Below are positions 49,607 to 59,432 of a stretch of 64,000 nucleotides of DNA, piece by piece (position 1 is the stretch's first letter; each line of letters starts with the position of its first letter). The position numbers and the translations under genes are program-made. The notes beneath the pieces were generated by a model. The model was not told where the DNA came from. It was given only the letters and a program-made list of their open reading frames with translations, and did not search any database. This DNA comes from Clostridiales bacterium (lineage in GTDB: Bacteria; Bacillota; Clostridia; Oscillospirales; Oscillospiraceae): positions 1-64,000 of the forward strand of contig JAQXKZ010000039.1 in the NCBI GenBank assembly GCA_029010715.1, written 5' to 3'.

Positions 49607-51427
49607 ATGGATAAGCTTAGAAACGTTGCCATAATCGCGCATGTCGACCACGGCAAGACCACTCTTGTCGACGAGATGCTTAAGCAGTCCGGCGTTTACC
49701 GCGAGAATCAGGAGATCGTCGACAGGGTCATGGACTCGAATGACCTGGAACGTGAACGCGGCATAACCATCATGGCAAAAAATACCGCCGTGTGGTATGG
49801 CGATACGAAAATAAACATAGTTGATACCCCGGGCCACGCCGACTTCGGCGGAGAGGTCGAGCGTATACTCAAGATGGTCAACGGCGTCATCCTGCTGGTC
49901 GACGCCGCCGAGGGACCAATGCCCCAGACGCGCTTCGTGCTCAGCCGCGCGCTTGAGCTGGGGCACCGCGTCATTGTGGTGCTCAACAAGATAGACCGCC
50001 CTGACCAGCGCATACACGAGGTCATTGATGAGATACTTGAACTGCTCATGGACCTTAACGCCACTGACGAGCAGCTGGATTCCCCCATGCTGTTCTGCTC
50101 CGGCAGACAGGGCACGGCCAGCTATTCCCCGGACGTCCCGGGCACCGATCTCAAACCCCTCTTTGATACCATTCTGGATTACATTCCCGAGCCGTGCATG
50201 GATCTCGCCGGGCCATTCCAGATGCTCGTCAGCAGCATCGACTACAATGAGTACGTCGGCCGCATAGCCATCGGACGTATTGAGCGCGGCGTCATCAGGC
50301 AGAATCAGGAGATCGAGGTCTGCAACTACCACAATCCCGACACGCCTCCGGTCAGGGCAAAGGCCGTGTCTCTCTATCAGTTTGAGGGGCTCAACCGCGT
50401 GCCGGTAACCGAGGCCGGCGCCGGCAACATCATAGCCATGAGCGGTATCGGCGACGTAACGATCGGCGACACCGTCTGCGCAAAGGGCTTTGCCGAGCCT
50501 CTTGCCTTCGTCAGGATCGGCGCGCCCACTCTGGAGATGACCTTCTCCGTCAACGACAGCCCATTCGCCGGCCGCGAGGGCAAGTTTGTCACCTCCCGCC
50601 AGATCAAGGACCGGCTCATGCGTGAGACCCTGAAGGACGTGTCCCTCAGGGTGTCCGAGATCGGAAACAGCACCGACAGCTTCAATGTCGCCGGACGCGG
50701 CGAGATGAGCCTGTCCATACTCATAGAGACCATGCGCCGTGAGGGCTATGAGTTCCAGGTATCGCCCCCGCGCGTGCTCTATCAGGAGATCGACGGCCGG
50801 AAGTGCGAGCCTGTCGAGCGCGTCGTAGTCGACGTGCCGCAGGAATACATGGGCTCCGTCATGGAGAAGCTCGGCGCACGCAAGGGCGAGTTCCTCGAAA
50901 TGACTCCCGCCGGCAGCCGCATGAAGCTCCAGTTCCTCGTTCCGTCCCGCGGCCTGTTCGGCTACCGCAACGAGTTCCTTACCGATACCAAGGGCGAAGG
51001 TATACTTGCGTCCGTGTTCGAAAAATACGCGCCCTATAAGGGCGACATCGCCCGCCGCAGCACCGGCTCTCTGATCGCTTGGGAGACCGGCGAAGCCGTG
51101 GCCTACGGCATCTGGAACGCGCAGGAGCGCGGCGCGATGTTCATCACCCCGGGCACCAAGGTCTATGCCGGTATGGTAATCGGCGTGACGCAGAAGAGCG
51201 ACGATGTGCCCGTCAATGTCTGCCGCACCAAGCACCTGACCAATACCCGCGCCTCCGGCTCCGACGAGGCCCTGCGTCTCATCCCCCCAAAACAGTTGAG
51301 TCTGGAGCAGTGCCTTGAATTCCTCGCGGACGACGAGCTGCTCGAAGTCACGCCCAAGAGCCTGCGCCTGCGCAAGAGCATACTTGACCATTCGCTCAGA
51401 ATGAAGAATGTCATGCGCAACAGGTGA
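49607..51427 (+). CDS. typA: Ribosome-associated GTPase TypA/BipA
   Basis: NVAIIAHVDHGKTTLVDEML, RERGITIMAKNTAV, DTPGHADFGGEVERIL, VVLNKIDRP. Confidence 0.98.
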   Translation: MDKLRNVAIIAHVDHGKTTLVDEMLKQSGVYRENQEIVDRVMDSNDLERERGITIMAKNTAVWYGDTKINIVDTPGHADFGGEVERILKMVNGVILLVDAAEGPMPQTRFVLSRALELGHRVIVVLNKIDRPDQRIHEVIDEILELLMDLNATDEQLDSPMLFCSGRQGTASYSPDVPGTDLKPLFDTILDYIPEPCMDLAGPFQMLVSSIDYNEYVGRIAIGRIERGVIRQNQEIEVCNYHNPDTPPVRAKAVSLYQFEGLNRVPVTEAGAGNIIAMSGIGDVTIGDTVCAKGFAEPLAFVRIGAPTLEMTFSVNDSPFAGREGKFVTSRQIKDRLMRETLKDVSLRVSEIGNSTDSFNVAGRGEMSLSILIETMRREGYEFQVSPPRVLYQEIDGRKCEPVERVVVDVPQEYMGSVMEKLGARKGEFLEMTPAGSRMKLQFLVPSRGLFGYRNEFLTDTKGEGILASVFEKYAPYKGDIARRSTGSLIAWETGEAVAYGIWNAQERGAMFITPGTKVYAGMVIGVTQKSDDVPVNVCRTKHLTNTRASGSDEALRLIPPKQLSLEQCLEFLADDELLEVTPKSLRLRKSILDHSLRMKNVMRNR

Positions 51428-51447
51428 GCGCCGGCCATATATTCATA

Positions 51448-51483
51448 TGGAAAAGAGGACCGGTTTGACCGGTCCTCTTTTTG
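51448..51483 (+). terminator. typA terminator
   Basis: AAAAGAGGACCGGTttgACCGGTCCTCTTTTT. Confidence 0.85.
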
Positions 51484-51505
51484 CGCATATTACATATTGA
51501 AAATA

Positions 51506-52432
51506 TCAGCCGAGTATGCCGTTCACAAAGTCCACGAGGCCGGCTTCGACCTCGTCGCGCAGCTCCAGCTCGTTATGTATCTCGTGGCGGTAGCCGCTGT
51601 AGGCCTTGACCTTCACCTTGTTGCCGCTTTCGGCAAGCAGATTTGCCACATGGTACAGACCCTCGCCGTAGTTGCCGCAGGGGTCCTGATCGCCGGAGAT
51701 CAGATACACCGGCAGGGAAGAGGGAACCATTGCCGCCCACTCGGGACGCTCGATAAAGCCGTAGAGCTCGACCAGATCCCAGACCAGCTCCAGAGTGACG
51801 TCGAAGGTGTTGAACATATCGCCGGCGTGATCGCTGACTATATCGGGGTTGCAGGCTATCCAGTCGGCATCGCAGATCGGGTGCTCCACTCTCGAGGTCA
51901 TGTCGCGGAAAACCTTGGCAAACCAGACGCCGGAGCTCTGATACGGGTCGGCCTCGACGGCGGCCTTTATCCCGGGGTCGTGGAGCTCTGCCTCGCAGCC
52001 CTTGAACTGCGATACGAGACCGCAGAGCATCAGGCCCCTGAGATCCTCGCCGTAGAGCGCGGCGTAGGCGCGGCCCAGCATGGAGCCCCAGCTGTGGCCA
52101 AAGACAAAGTAGGGGAGCTCCGGGTAGTCCCTGACGGCAATGTCGTGCAGAGCCTTCTCGTCTTTCAGGTAGGTCATGTAGCCTCCGGAGTGCGGATCGC
52201 CGAGAGTACCGCTGTCGTAACCGGTTTTGCCGTGACCTATATGGTCATCTGCGTAGACAACAAAGCCCGCGGCCTGGAACTTGCTTATCATGTGCAGGTA
52301 GCGGCGGGAGTGCTCACCGAAACCGTGAATGAGCTGAATAACGGCGCGGGGCTTGCCGAGAGGACTGTAGGCCCAGGCTCTGATCGTGTCGCGGCCGTTG
52401 GCGGATGCGTAGTTTATCTCGCGTATGGACAT
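51506..52432 (-). CDS. Alpha/beta hydrolase (monoacylglycerol-lipase/lysophospholipase-like)
   Basis: QLIHGFGEHSRRYLHMISKFQAAGFVVYADDHIGHGKT, FGHSWGSMLGR, SGDQDPCGNYGEG. Confidence 0.9.
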   Translation of the reverse strand: MSIREINYASANGRDTIRAWAYSPLGKPRAVIQLIHGFGEHSRRYLHMISKFQAAGFVVYADDHIGHGKTGYDSGTLGDPHSGGYMTYLKDEKALHDIAVRDYPELPYFVFGHSWGSMLGRAYAALYGEDLRGLMLCGLVSQFKGCEAELHDPGIKAAVEADPYQSSGVWFAKVFRDMTSRVEHPICDADWIACNPDIVSDHAGDMFNTFDVTLELVWDLVELYGFIERPEWAAMVPSSLPVYLISGDQDPCGNYGEGLYHVANLLAESGNKVKVKAYSGYRHEIHNELELRDEVEAGLVDFVNGILG

Positions 52433-52610
52433 TTTCTTTCCTCCTTATATGTTTGTATTCCGTATCGGACATTTTCATCATAGCACAGACGGCTGGGAAA
52501 GAAAACAAAAAAGACGCCGTGAGGACATCGAATATCATACCGGCGGCATTTACGGCCCCGGCACGGTAAATAACAGTTGACTTCTACAGTTGTAAATGTT
52601 ATTATACTCG

Positions 52611-52700
52611 AGTATGCGCCCGTGTTCTCAGCGCTGGGGTCATGCCGCTATGCGGTAGCCTTTCCGCCCATTGCCGGGACACAGGGTATAGTAACTATTT
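52611..52700 (+). promoter_or_regulatory. Structured rpsO 5' leader (candidate S15-responsive leader)
   Basis: TATACT at 52603-52608, then a GC-rich self-complementary leader with closing arms cccgtgttct..gggacacaggg before rpsO. Confidence 0.4.
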
Positions 52701-52718
52701 GAAAGGGGTATAACACCT

Positions 52719-52985
52719 ATGATCACCAAAGAAGTCAAGACCCAGGTCATCGCGGACAACGCCACCCACGAGGGCGATACCGGTTCGCCCGAAGTCCAGA
52801 TCGCTATCCTCTCTCAGCGCATCCGTGAGCTGACAGAGCACCTGAAGAATCATCCCAATGACGACCACAGCCGTCTGGGCATGTACAAGATGGTCGGTAA
52901 GCGCCGCCGTCTGCTGGACTATCTCGCAAAGAAAGATATCGAGCGCTACCGCGCTATCATTGCAAAGCTGGGCATCCGCAAGTAA
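52719..52985 (+). CDS. rpsO: 30S ribosomal protein S15
   Basis: [70 protein letters not shown]. Confidence 0.98.
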   Translation: MITKEVKTQVIADNATHEGDTGSPEVQIAILSQRIRELTEHLKNHPNDDHSRLGMYKMVGKRRRLLDYLAKKDIERYRAIIAKLGIRK

Positions 52986-53027
52986 TTTCCGGCTCTGCAT
53001 CGCCGAGGTTTATGAAGGTTTTTTGCA

Positions 53028-53060
53028 GGGAGACAATTTAATATTGTCTCCCTCGTTTTT
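53028..53060 (+). terminator. rpsO terminator
   Basis: GGGAGACAAT-ttaat-ATTGTCTCCC-tcGTTTTT. Confidence 0.85.
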
Positions 53061-53124
53061 AATCCGAAAAAAACCGCAGGGCGTTTACCCTGCGCAGAAA
53101 CGTAAAATATGCACTTTCCGGTAG

Positions 53125-53175
53125 CTTAGTATTTGAAGAAGCTCCGCTTCAGGCAGCGTTTCTTCAAGTGCTAAG
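53125..53175 (+). promoter_or_regulatory. Long stem-loop in pnp 5' leader
   Basis: CTTAGTATTTGAAGAA (53125-53140) pairs with TTCTTCAAGTGCTAAG (53160-53175): 16 bp including 2 G-U. Confidence 0.7.
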
Positions 53176-53210
53176 TATCGGAGGGCGCAGAAAATATAAG
53201 GAGAAAGCAA

Positions 53211-55343
53211 ATGATAATCACCCACAAGGAATTTCCGAACTACAAAAAGTACGAGATCATGTACGAAGGCCGTCCCCTCTCCATGGAGGTCGGCAAGCTG
53301 GCAGAGCTCTGCAACTCCGCCGTTCTCGTCAAGTACGGCGACACCACCGTGCTCGTAACCTGCACTGCGTCCGCTCGCCCCAAGGACGGCATTGACTACT
53401 TCCCGCTCTCCGTCGACTTCAACGAAAAGCTCTACGCCGTCGGCCGCATCCCCGGCAGCTTCATGCGCCGCGAGGGTAAGCCCAGCCTGCCCGCAGTCCT
53501 GGCCTCCCGTCTGATCGACCGCCCCATGCGTCCTCTGTTCCCCACCGATCTGCGCAATGACGTCGTCATCGCCTGCGAAGTGCTGAGCGTCGACCGCGAC
53601 TGCTCCCCGGAGATCACCGCCATGATCGGCGCATCCGCCGCAGTCTCCATCTCCGACGTCCCCTTCAACGGACCCATCGCGGGCATCGTGCTCGGCTGGG
53701 ACGGCGAGAAGTACCTCTTCAACCCCACTCAGGAGCAGCGCCATAACGGCAACCGCATGATAACCACCATAGCCGCCACCCACAGGAAAATCGTCATGAT
53801 CGAGTCCGAGGCCGACCAGGTCCCCGATGACGTCATGTACGAGGGCATTGTTCAGGCTCACGAGCATCTGCAGCCCGTCCTGGACCTCATCGACAGGATG
53901 GTCGAGGAGATAGGTAAGCCCAAGTTCACGTATGAGCACGCCGCGTTTGACGATGAGCTCTTCGAGAAGCTCGTCAGCAACGAGTTCGAGTCCATGGAAT
54001 ACTGCATGGATACCCCGGACAAGAACGTCCGCGAGGCGCGCGTCAACGACTGGATAACCATGGTGGAGGAAAAGTACGGCGAGGAGCATCCCGACATGAT
54101 GCAGTACATGGACGAGATCCTCTACAAGCTGCAGAAGAAGGTTGTCAAGAAGTGGCTGCTGGCCGGCAAGCGCGTCGACGGCCGCAAGATGAACGAGATA
54201 CGTCCTCTGGCCGCCGAAGTCGGCGTCCTGCCCGTGGTCCACGGCTCCGGTCTGTTCACCCGCGGTCAGACGCAGGTGCTCTCCATCGCCACTCTCGCAA
54301 CCCTCAACGACGCCCAGAAGCTCGACACCATCTGGGAAGAGGACAGCAAGCGCTTCATGCATCACTACAACATGCCCTCCTACTCCACCGGCGAGGCCCG
54401 TGCGAGCCGCTCCACCAACAGACGTGAGTACGGCCACGGCGCACTGGTCGAGAAGGCTCTCGAGGCAGTTATTCCCGAGGTCGAGGACTTCCCCTACGCC
54501 ATCCGCGTAGTCTCCGAGGTTCTCTCCTCCAACGGCTCCACCTCTCAGGGCTCCATCTGCGGCACCACCCTCGCTCTGATGGACGCCGGCGTGCCGCTAA
54601 AGGCCCCCGTTGCCGGTATTTCCTGCGGTCTTATTCAGGACGGCGACGACTTCACCACCTTCATCGACATTCAGGGCGTTGAGGACTTCCACGGCGAGAT
54701 GGACTTCAAGGTCGCCGGTACCAAGGCCGGTATCACCGCCATTCAGATGGACCTCAAGAACGACGGCCTGAAGCACGAGATCGTCAGGAACGCATTTGAG
54801 ATCACCAGAGAGGCGCGTTACCAGATCCTCGACGAGGTCATGCTGAAGGCTATTGCCGAGCCGCGCCATGAGCTGGCGAAGTCCGCCCCCAAGATGATCC
54901 AGATGAAGATCAACCCCGACAAGATCCGTGAAGTCATCGGCTCCGGCGGCAAGGTCATCCAGAAAATCACCGCTGACACCGGCTGCAAGATCGACATCAG
55001 CGACGACGGCAATATCTACATTGCCAGCACCGATATCGACGCCTGCCGTGCCGCACGCAAGACTATCGAGGACATCGTGTTCGAGCCCGTCGTCGGCGCT
55101 CTGTATTACGGCGAGGTCAAGCGCATCATTTCCAACCTCGGCGCATTCATCGAGCTCGTACCCGGAAAGGATGCCATGTGCCACATCAAGGATCTCGAGT
55201 TCAAGCGTACCGAAAAGGTCGAGGACGTTCTCAACATCGGCGACAAGACCTGGGTCAAGTTCACCGGTATAGACGAGAAGGGCCGCTGGAACATCTCCCG
55301 CAAGGACGCTCTCAAGGAGCTCGGCGAGGATAAGAAAAAGTAA
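53211..55343 (+). CDS. pnp: Polyribonucleotide nucleotidyltransferase
   Basis: RPxDGIDYFPLSVDFNEKLYAVGRIPGSFMRREGKPS, RREYGHGALVEKAL, KH domain IREVIGSGGKVIQKITADTGCKIDI, S1 domain. Confidence 0.98.
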   Translation: MIITHKEFPNYKKYEIMYEGRPLSMEVGKLAELCNSAVLVKYGDTTVLVTCTASARPKDGIDYFPLSVDFNEKLYAVGRIPGSFMRREGKPSLPAVLASRLIDRPMRPLFPTDLRNDVVIACEVLSVDRDCSPEITAMIGASAAVSISDVPFNGPIAGIVLGWDGEKYLFNPTQEQRHNGNRMITTIAATHRKIVMIESEADQVPDDVMYEGIVQAHEHLQPVLDLIDRMVEEIGKPKFTYEHAAFDDELFEKLVSNEFESMEYCMDTPDKNVREARVNDWITMVEEKYGEEHPDMMQYMDEILYKLQKKVVKKWLLAGKRVDGRKMNEIRPLAAEVGVLPVVHGSGLFTRGQTQVLSIATLATLNDAQKLDTIWEEDSKRFMHHYNMPSYSTGEARASRSTNRREYGHGALVEKALEAVIPEVEDFPYAIRVVSEVLSSNGSTSQGSICGTTLALMDAGVPLKAPVAGISCGLIQDGDDFTTFIDIQGVEDFHGEMDFKVAGTKAGITAIQMDLKNDGLKHEIVRNAFEITREARYQILDEVMLKAIAEPRHELAKSAPKMIQMKINPDKIREVIGSGGKVIQKITADTGCKIDISDDGNIYIASTDIDACRAARKTIEDIVFEPVVGALYYGEVKRIISNLGAFIELVPGKDAMCHIKDLEFKRTEKVEDVLNIGDKTWVKFTGIDEKGRWNISRKDALKELGEDKKK

Positions 55344-55378
55344 TCCGGTTATGAACTGAGAAAGCTAATAAATACGAA

Positions 55379-55412
55379 GAAGTCTCCCGCCTGCCGGCGG
55401 GAGACTTCTTAT
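55379..55412 (+). terminator. pnp terminator
   Basis: AGAAGTCTCCCGCC-tgcc-GGCGGGAGACTTCT. Confidence 0.75.
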
Positions 55413-55523
55413 ACTGTCAGTTAAGCGCTTCTGTGCAGTGAGACAGGTGAGCGGCGGCGGAGCTTGAGCTTTCCGGTACCGGTCCGTACCGGAAAGCGAT
55501 AAAATCACTTTTATACTAAAGCG

Positions 55524-55650
55524 CAACAGAAAGCTGACAAGATATACGGAGCGGAACCGGGTCAGACGGGGCGGCAGGCGCAGAGCATAATGGAGATATA
55601 TGGTCAGGGATGCCAACGATGCATGCCGCGACTATGACCGGAAATATTGT
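55524..55650. repeat. Dispersed intergenic repeat, copy B
   Basis: Core 55577-55641 aligns gaplessly with 48199-48263. Confidence 0.85.
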
Positions 55651-55690
55651 GCGGTTTTTATTGCGCTTTAATATTAATCGTCTTTCGGTA

Positions 55691-57307
55691 TTACCAGACT
55701 GCTGCAGCGCCGTCACAGCGGGGCTCGGTGCCGCCGGCGAGCACGCCGTTATCGAGACGGCGGATAATCTGACCGCGGCCCATGTTAAGACTGTCCGTTA
55801 TCACTTCTGTCTCATGGCCGCGACCGCGCAGAGCCTCCGCCATGCCGGATGGGGCTTCGGCCTCGACCTGTATCCGCTTTCCGCCGACCCACTGAAAGCG
55901 CGGCGCGTCAAGCGCCTGCTGAGGGCTCATGCCGTAGTCGATGGTATTGACAAGAATCTGGAGATGTCCCTGCGGCTGCATAAAGCCGCCCATGACGCCG
56001 AAGGGGCCTATAGCCTGACCGTCCCTGGCCAGAAAGCCGGGTATGATGGTGTGATAGGCCTTTTTGCCGCCGGCAAGACAGTTGTCGCTGCTCTCGTCGA
56101 GACTGAAGTTGGCGCCCCTGTCCTGCAGGGATATGCCGGTACCGGGAATGACAACGCCGGAGCCGAAGGATTTGTAGTTGCTCTGTATATAGGAAACCAT
56201 GTTTCCTTCGCCGTCGGCGGTGCAGAAATAGACTGTGTCGCCGCAGGCCGGGTCTCCGGCCACGGGCATAAGAGCGCGGCTGCCGATAAGCGCGCGGCGT
56301 GAGGCCGCGTATCCGGGGCTGAGCAGGTCGGCGACCCGGGTGCGCATAAAGCGCGGGTCGGCCACGTAGGTCTGTGCGTCTATGAACGCCAGCTTCAGGG
56401 CCTCGATCAGCTTATGCCAGGTCTCCGGATCGTCGCGTTCACCGAGCTGCATCCCTTCCAGAATGTTCAGGGCCATCAGAACCGTAATGCCGTGTCCGTT
56501 CGGCGGCAGCTCGTACACGTCGCAGCCGCGGTAACGCGTGCTGATGGGCTCCACCCACCGGGGACGGTAGCCGGTGAAGTCGTCCTCGCTCAGATATCCG
56601 CCGGTCTGCCGGCTGAAGTCCACTATCTTCCTCATCAGGGCGCCGCGGTAGTAGCTTTCGCAGCCGGTGGCGGCGAGCTCCCTGAGCGTGGCGGCCATAT
56701 CCGGGCAGCGGAAGATGTCGCCCTCGCGGTACGGCTCGCCGTTTTTGGTGAAGCTGTCCCGCCATGGGGCGAACAGAGCGGGGTTGTTTTTATATTCCCG
56801 GGCAAAGCGCACGGCCTCCTCTTCCCAGATGCGAGCCACGTTGCAGCTCACGGCAAAGCCGTTTTCGGCGTAGTCAACAGCCGGGGCAAAGAGCTCTGCC
56901 AAAGAGAGCCGGCCGAAGCGGCGGTTGATCTCCGCCCATGCGGCGGGAGCGCCCGGGACCATGACCGGCAGCCAGCCGCTGTCCGGCATGGCACTGTAGC
57001 CGAGATCCCTGACGAGGCCGGCGGACAGGCTCATAGGCGCGTGCCCGCTGGCGTTCAGAGCGTACAGCCGTCCGTTCGTCCAGATCTGGGCGAAGGCGTC
57101 GCTGCCCAGACCGTTGCTGGCAGGCTCCAGCAGGGGGAGGGCGGCGGCCACGGCCACGGCGGCGTCCATCGCGTTGCCGCCTTTCTTCAGAATCTCCAGA
57201 CCGATGGAGCTGGCCTGCGGCACGGAGGTGCATACCATGCCGCGGCTTGCGAACACGGTGTTTCTGCGGGAAGGGTATTTATGGCATCGGGAATCAAAGG
57301 GAAGCAT
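55691..57307 (-). CDS. Gamma-glutamyltransferase family protein
   Basis: LEILKKGGNAMDAAVAVAAALPLLEPASNGLGSDAF, GDTVYFCTADGEGNMVSYIQSNYKSFGSGVVIPGTGI, NCLAGGKKAYHTIIPGF. Confidence 0.92.
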   Translation of the reverse strand: MLPFDSRCHKYPSRRNTVFASRGMVCTSVPQASSIGLEILKKGGNAMDAAVAVAAALPLLEPASNGLGSDAFAQIWTNGRLYALNASGHAPMSLSAGLVRDLGYSAMPDSGWLPVMVPGAPAAWAEINRRFGRLSLAELFAPAVDYAENGFAVSCNVARIWEEEAVRFAREYKNNPALFAPWRDSFTKNGEPYREGDIFRCPDMAATLRELAATGCESYYRGALMRKIVDFSRQTGGYLSEDDFTGYRPRWVEPISTRYRGCDVYELPPNGHGITVLMALNILEGMQLGERDDPETWHKLIEALKLAFIDAQTYVADPRFMRTRVADLLSPGYAASRRALIGSRALMPVAGDPACGDTVYFCTADGEGNMVSYIQSNYKSFGSGVVIPGTGISLQDRGANFSLDESSDNCLAGGKKAYHTIIPGFLARDGQAIGPFGVMGGFMQPQGHLQILVNTIDYGMSPQQALDAPRFQWVGGKRIQVEAEAPSGMAEALRGRGHETEVITDSLNMGRGQIIRRLDNGVLAGGTEPRCDGAAAVW

Positions 57308-57362
57308 GTCGTCTCCTTGTGTCAGCGCCGTGCTGACGGTGTATATTTGCGGCGGCCGGACC

Positions 57363-58379
57363 TTAATAGCTGCCGAAGGTGCAGTTGGGGAAGTGGCAGG
57401 ACCTGCACATCTGACAAAGACCGCCGTCGCCGAGATTTATAAGGTCGGCTTTGGTCAGCTTCTCGCCGGTGAACACCTGCGGGAGCAGCACGTCGAACAT
57501 GGTCGTCGGCAGACTGACTGCCGCCCCGGGGACGCCTATGACGGCCACGTCGCCGAGGTAGGCGATGAGAGTCATGTTGCCGGGCTGCGACGGTACGCCG
57601 TAGCTCACGATATCAGCGCCGAGCCGGCGGATCGCGGTTGGGGTCAGATCGTCCGGGTCGACGGACATTCCGCCGGTGAAAATCAGAAAGTCCGCGCCCT
57701 TTTCCAGATGCGCTTTCGCAGCGCCGACGATCATGCCGAGGTCGTCGTCACATATTGTGATGCCGACGATCTCGCAGGGGTAACGGCTGAGCTTGGCTCT
57801 GACGACGGGCTCAAACTTGTCCTTTATCCTGCCGGTATAGATCTCGGAGCCGGTTATTACGACGCCGACCTTCTTATACTTGTACGGCAGCAGCTGCAGA
57901 AGACTGCGGCCGCGGCAGAGCTCCTCGGCCTTTTCTATCTGCCGCTCCTGCGTGACGAGCGGAACTATGCGCATTGAGGCCAGACGTGCGCCGGGTTCGA
58001 CCGGGAAGTGGTCGCGAAGTGTGCAGATCGTTATGTCTCCGATAGAGTTTATCTCATGCAGCAGCTCCCTGTCAACACGAAACATTCCGCGCTCATCGGC
58101 AAAGAGAAGCATTTTACCCTCTGACGGGCCGGTGTAGTGCGCGAGGCTGACCGGAGCCATGGCCGCCATGCGCAGCGCGGCGTCCTCCTCGTGGAGCTCG
58201 CCGGCGTTTTCCTCCCAGATGAAAACGGTACGTTTGCCGAGGTCGAGCAGCTCGGGGATGTCCTTTTCTTCTATTACGTGACCGCGTTTGAACGCGGCGC
58301 CTTTGAAACCGTCGCGCATTGCCGTTATGTCATGGCACAGAGTCATGCCCACTGCATCCTCAACTTTGACTTTCTTCAT
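57363..58379 (-). CDS. Molybdopterin-binding (MoeA-like) protein with C-terminal Cys cluster
   Basis: KVEDAVGMTLCHDITAM, KKVGVVITGSEIYTGRIKDKFEP, DFLIFTGGMSVDPDDLTP; C-terminal CQMCRSCHFPNCTFG; start Met at 58379. Confidence 0.9.
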   Translation of the reverse strand: MKKVKVEDAVGMTLCHDITAMRDGFKGAAFKRGHVIEEKDIPELLDLGKRTVFIWEENAGELHEEDAALRMAAMAPVSLAHYTGPSEGKMLLFADERGMFRVDRELLHEINSIGDITICTLRDHFPVEPGARLASMRIVPLVTQERQIEKAEELCRGRSLLQLLPYKYKKVGVVITGSEIYTGRIKDKFEPVVRAKLSRYPCEIVGITICDDDLGMIVGAAKAHLEKGADFLIFTGGMSVDPDDLTPTAIRRLGADIVSYGVPSQPGNMTLIAYLGDVAVIGVPGAAVSLPTTMFDVLLPQVFTGEKLTKADLINLGDGGLCQMCRSCHFPNCTFGSY

Positions 58380-59431
58380 TTGTCTGTATCCTCTTTCAGA
58401 AGTAATATCGCCTCGGGCGGGAAATTGACCGTTACGGTATCTGAACGTATTTCTTTCCATTCCTCTTTGCCGAGCTCCCAGCCGAAGGTCTGCGCATCCG
58501 GAGCGTCTGCATAGCGGAGCATTACCGTGACGGAGAACGGGTTTTCTATTTCTTCAACAAAGCTGCATCTGAAGCTGTTTTCGCCGTTGCCGCCGCGTAT
58601 ATCGTGCATCCTTATGCCGACGAAGCTGCAGCCGTCAGCCGCACCGTTGACGCGCAGCCGCATTCCCCAGTCACGGGCGTATACGGTCCCGCCGGATTCG
58701 GCGGCGGCCGCGGATATGTTTTTGCAGCCGGTGAGTATCGCCGCAGTCCTCGTAACGGGCGCTTTGAACACCGCGTGCTTTGCTCCGGCAGTCTCTATAC
58801 GGCCGTAGTTCATGACCGCAACGGAATCGGACAGGCGATAGACCTCGTCCCTGTCGTGAGAAACGAGGATGACGGTTTTACCGAAGCGGCGCATGACGCG
58901 CAGGACCTCCTGCTCAAGTTTGAAACGGAGGTGGCTGTCGAGCGCGGAGAAGGGCTCGTCGAGCAGAAGTATGCGCGGCGCGGATACGAGTATACGCGCC
59001 AGTGCGACGCGCTGCTGCTGTCCGCCGGAAAGCTGTGACGGCAGCCGGCCGGCAAGCTCGGTAAGGCCGAACATGTCCATCACGTTCTTCACGCTCTGCT
59101 CCCGGACGGCTTTATCCTTCTCTCGCATGGCGCCGGCGCGGATGTTGCCGAGCACGGTCATATTCGGAAACAGTGCATAGTTCTGGAACATCAGGCCCGT
59201 GCGGCGCTCCTGCGGGCTGAGATTTATATGCCTTTCCGAATCGAAAAGCGTCACACCGTCGACCTCTATGCGCCCCCGGTCAGGCTTTTCGATACCGGCA
59301 ATGCATCTGAGAGTAAGACTCTTGCCGCAGCCGGAGGCGCCCAGCAGGGCCAGAACTTCGTCGCCGGCGGAGAACTTGACTTTCAGCCGGAAAGAGCCAA
59401 GGTTCTTCTCGATATCTACGAATACCGACAA
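58376..59431 (-). CDS. modC: Molybdate ABC transporter ATP-binding protein
   Basis: Walker A LLGASGCGKSLTL, LSGGQQQRVALARIL, Walker B ILLLDEPFSALD; adjacent modBA. Confidence 0.88.
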   Translation of the reverse strand: MSVFVDIEKNLGSFRLKVKFSAGDEVLALLGASGCGKSLTLRCIAGIEKPDRGRIEVDGVTLFDSERHINLSPQERRTGLMFQNYALFPNMTVLGNIRAGAMREKDKAVREQSVKNVMDMFGLTELAGRLPSQLSGGQQQRVALARILVSAPRILLLDEPFSALDSHLRFKLEQEVLRVMRRFGKTVILVSHDRDEVYRLSDSVAVMNYGRIETAGAKHAVFKAPVTRTAAILTGCKNISAAAAESGGTVYARDWGMRLRVNGAADGCSFVGIRMHDIRGGNGENSFRCSFVEEIENPFSVTVMLRYADAPDAQTFGWELGKEEWKEIRSDTVTVNFPPEAILLLKEDTDK

Positions 59432-59432
59432 G

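Noticed and set aside
49532-51391. 619-aa minus-strand ORF opposite typA
   Set aside because: Antisense shadow of typA
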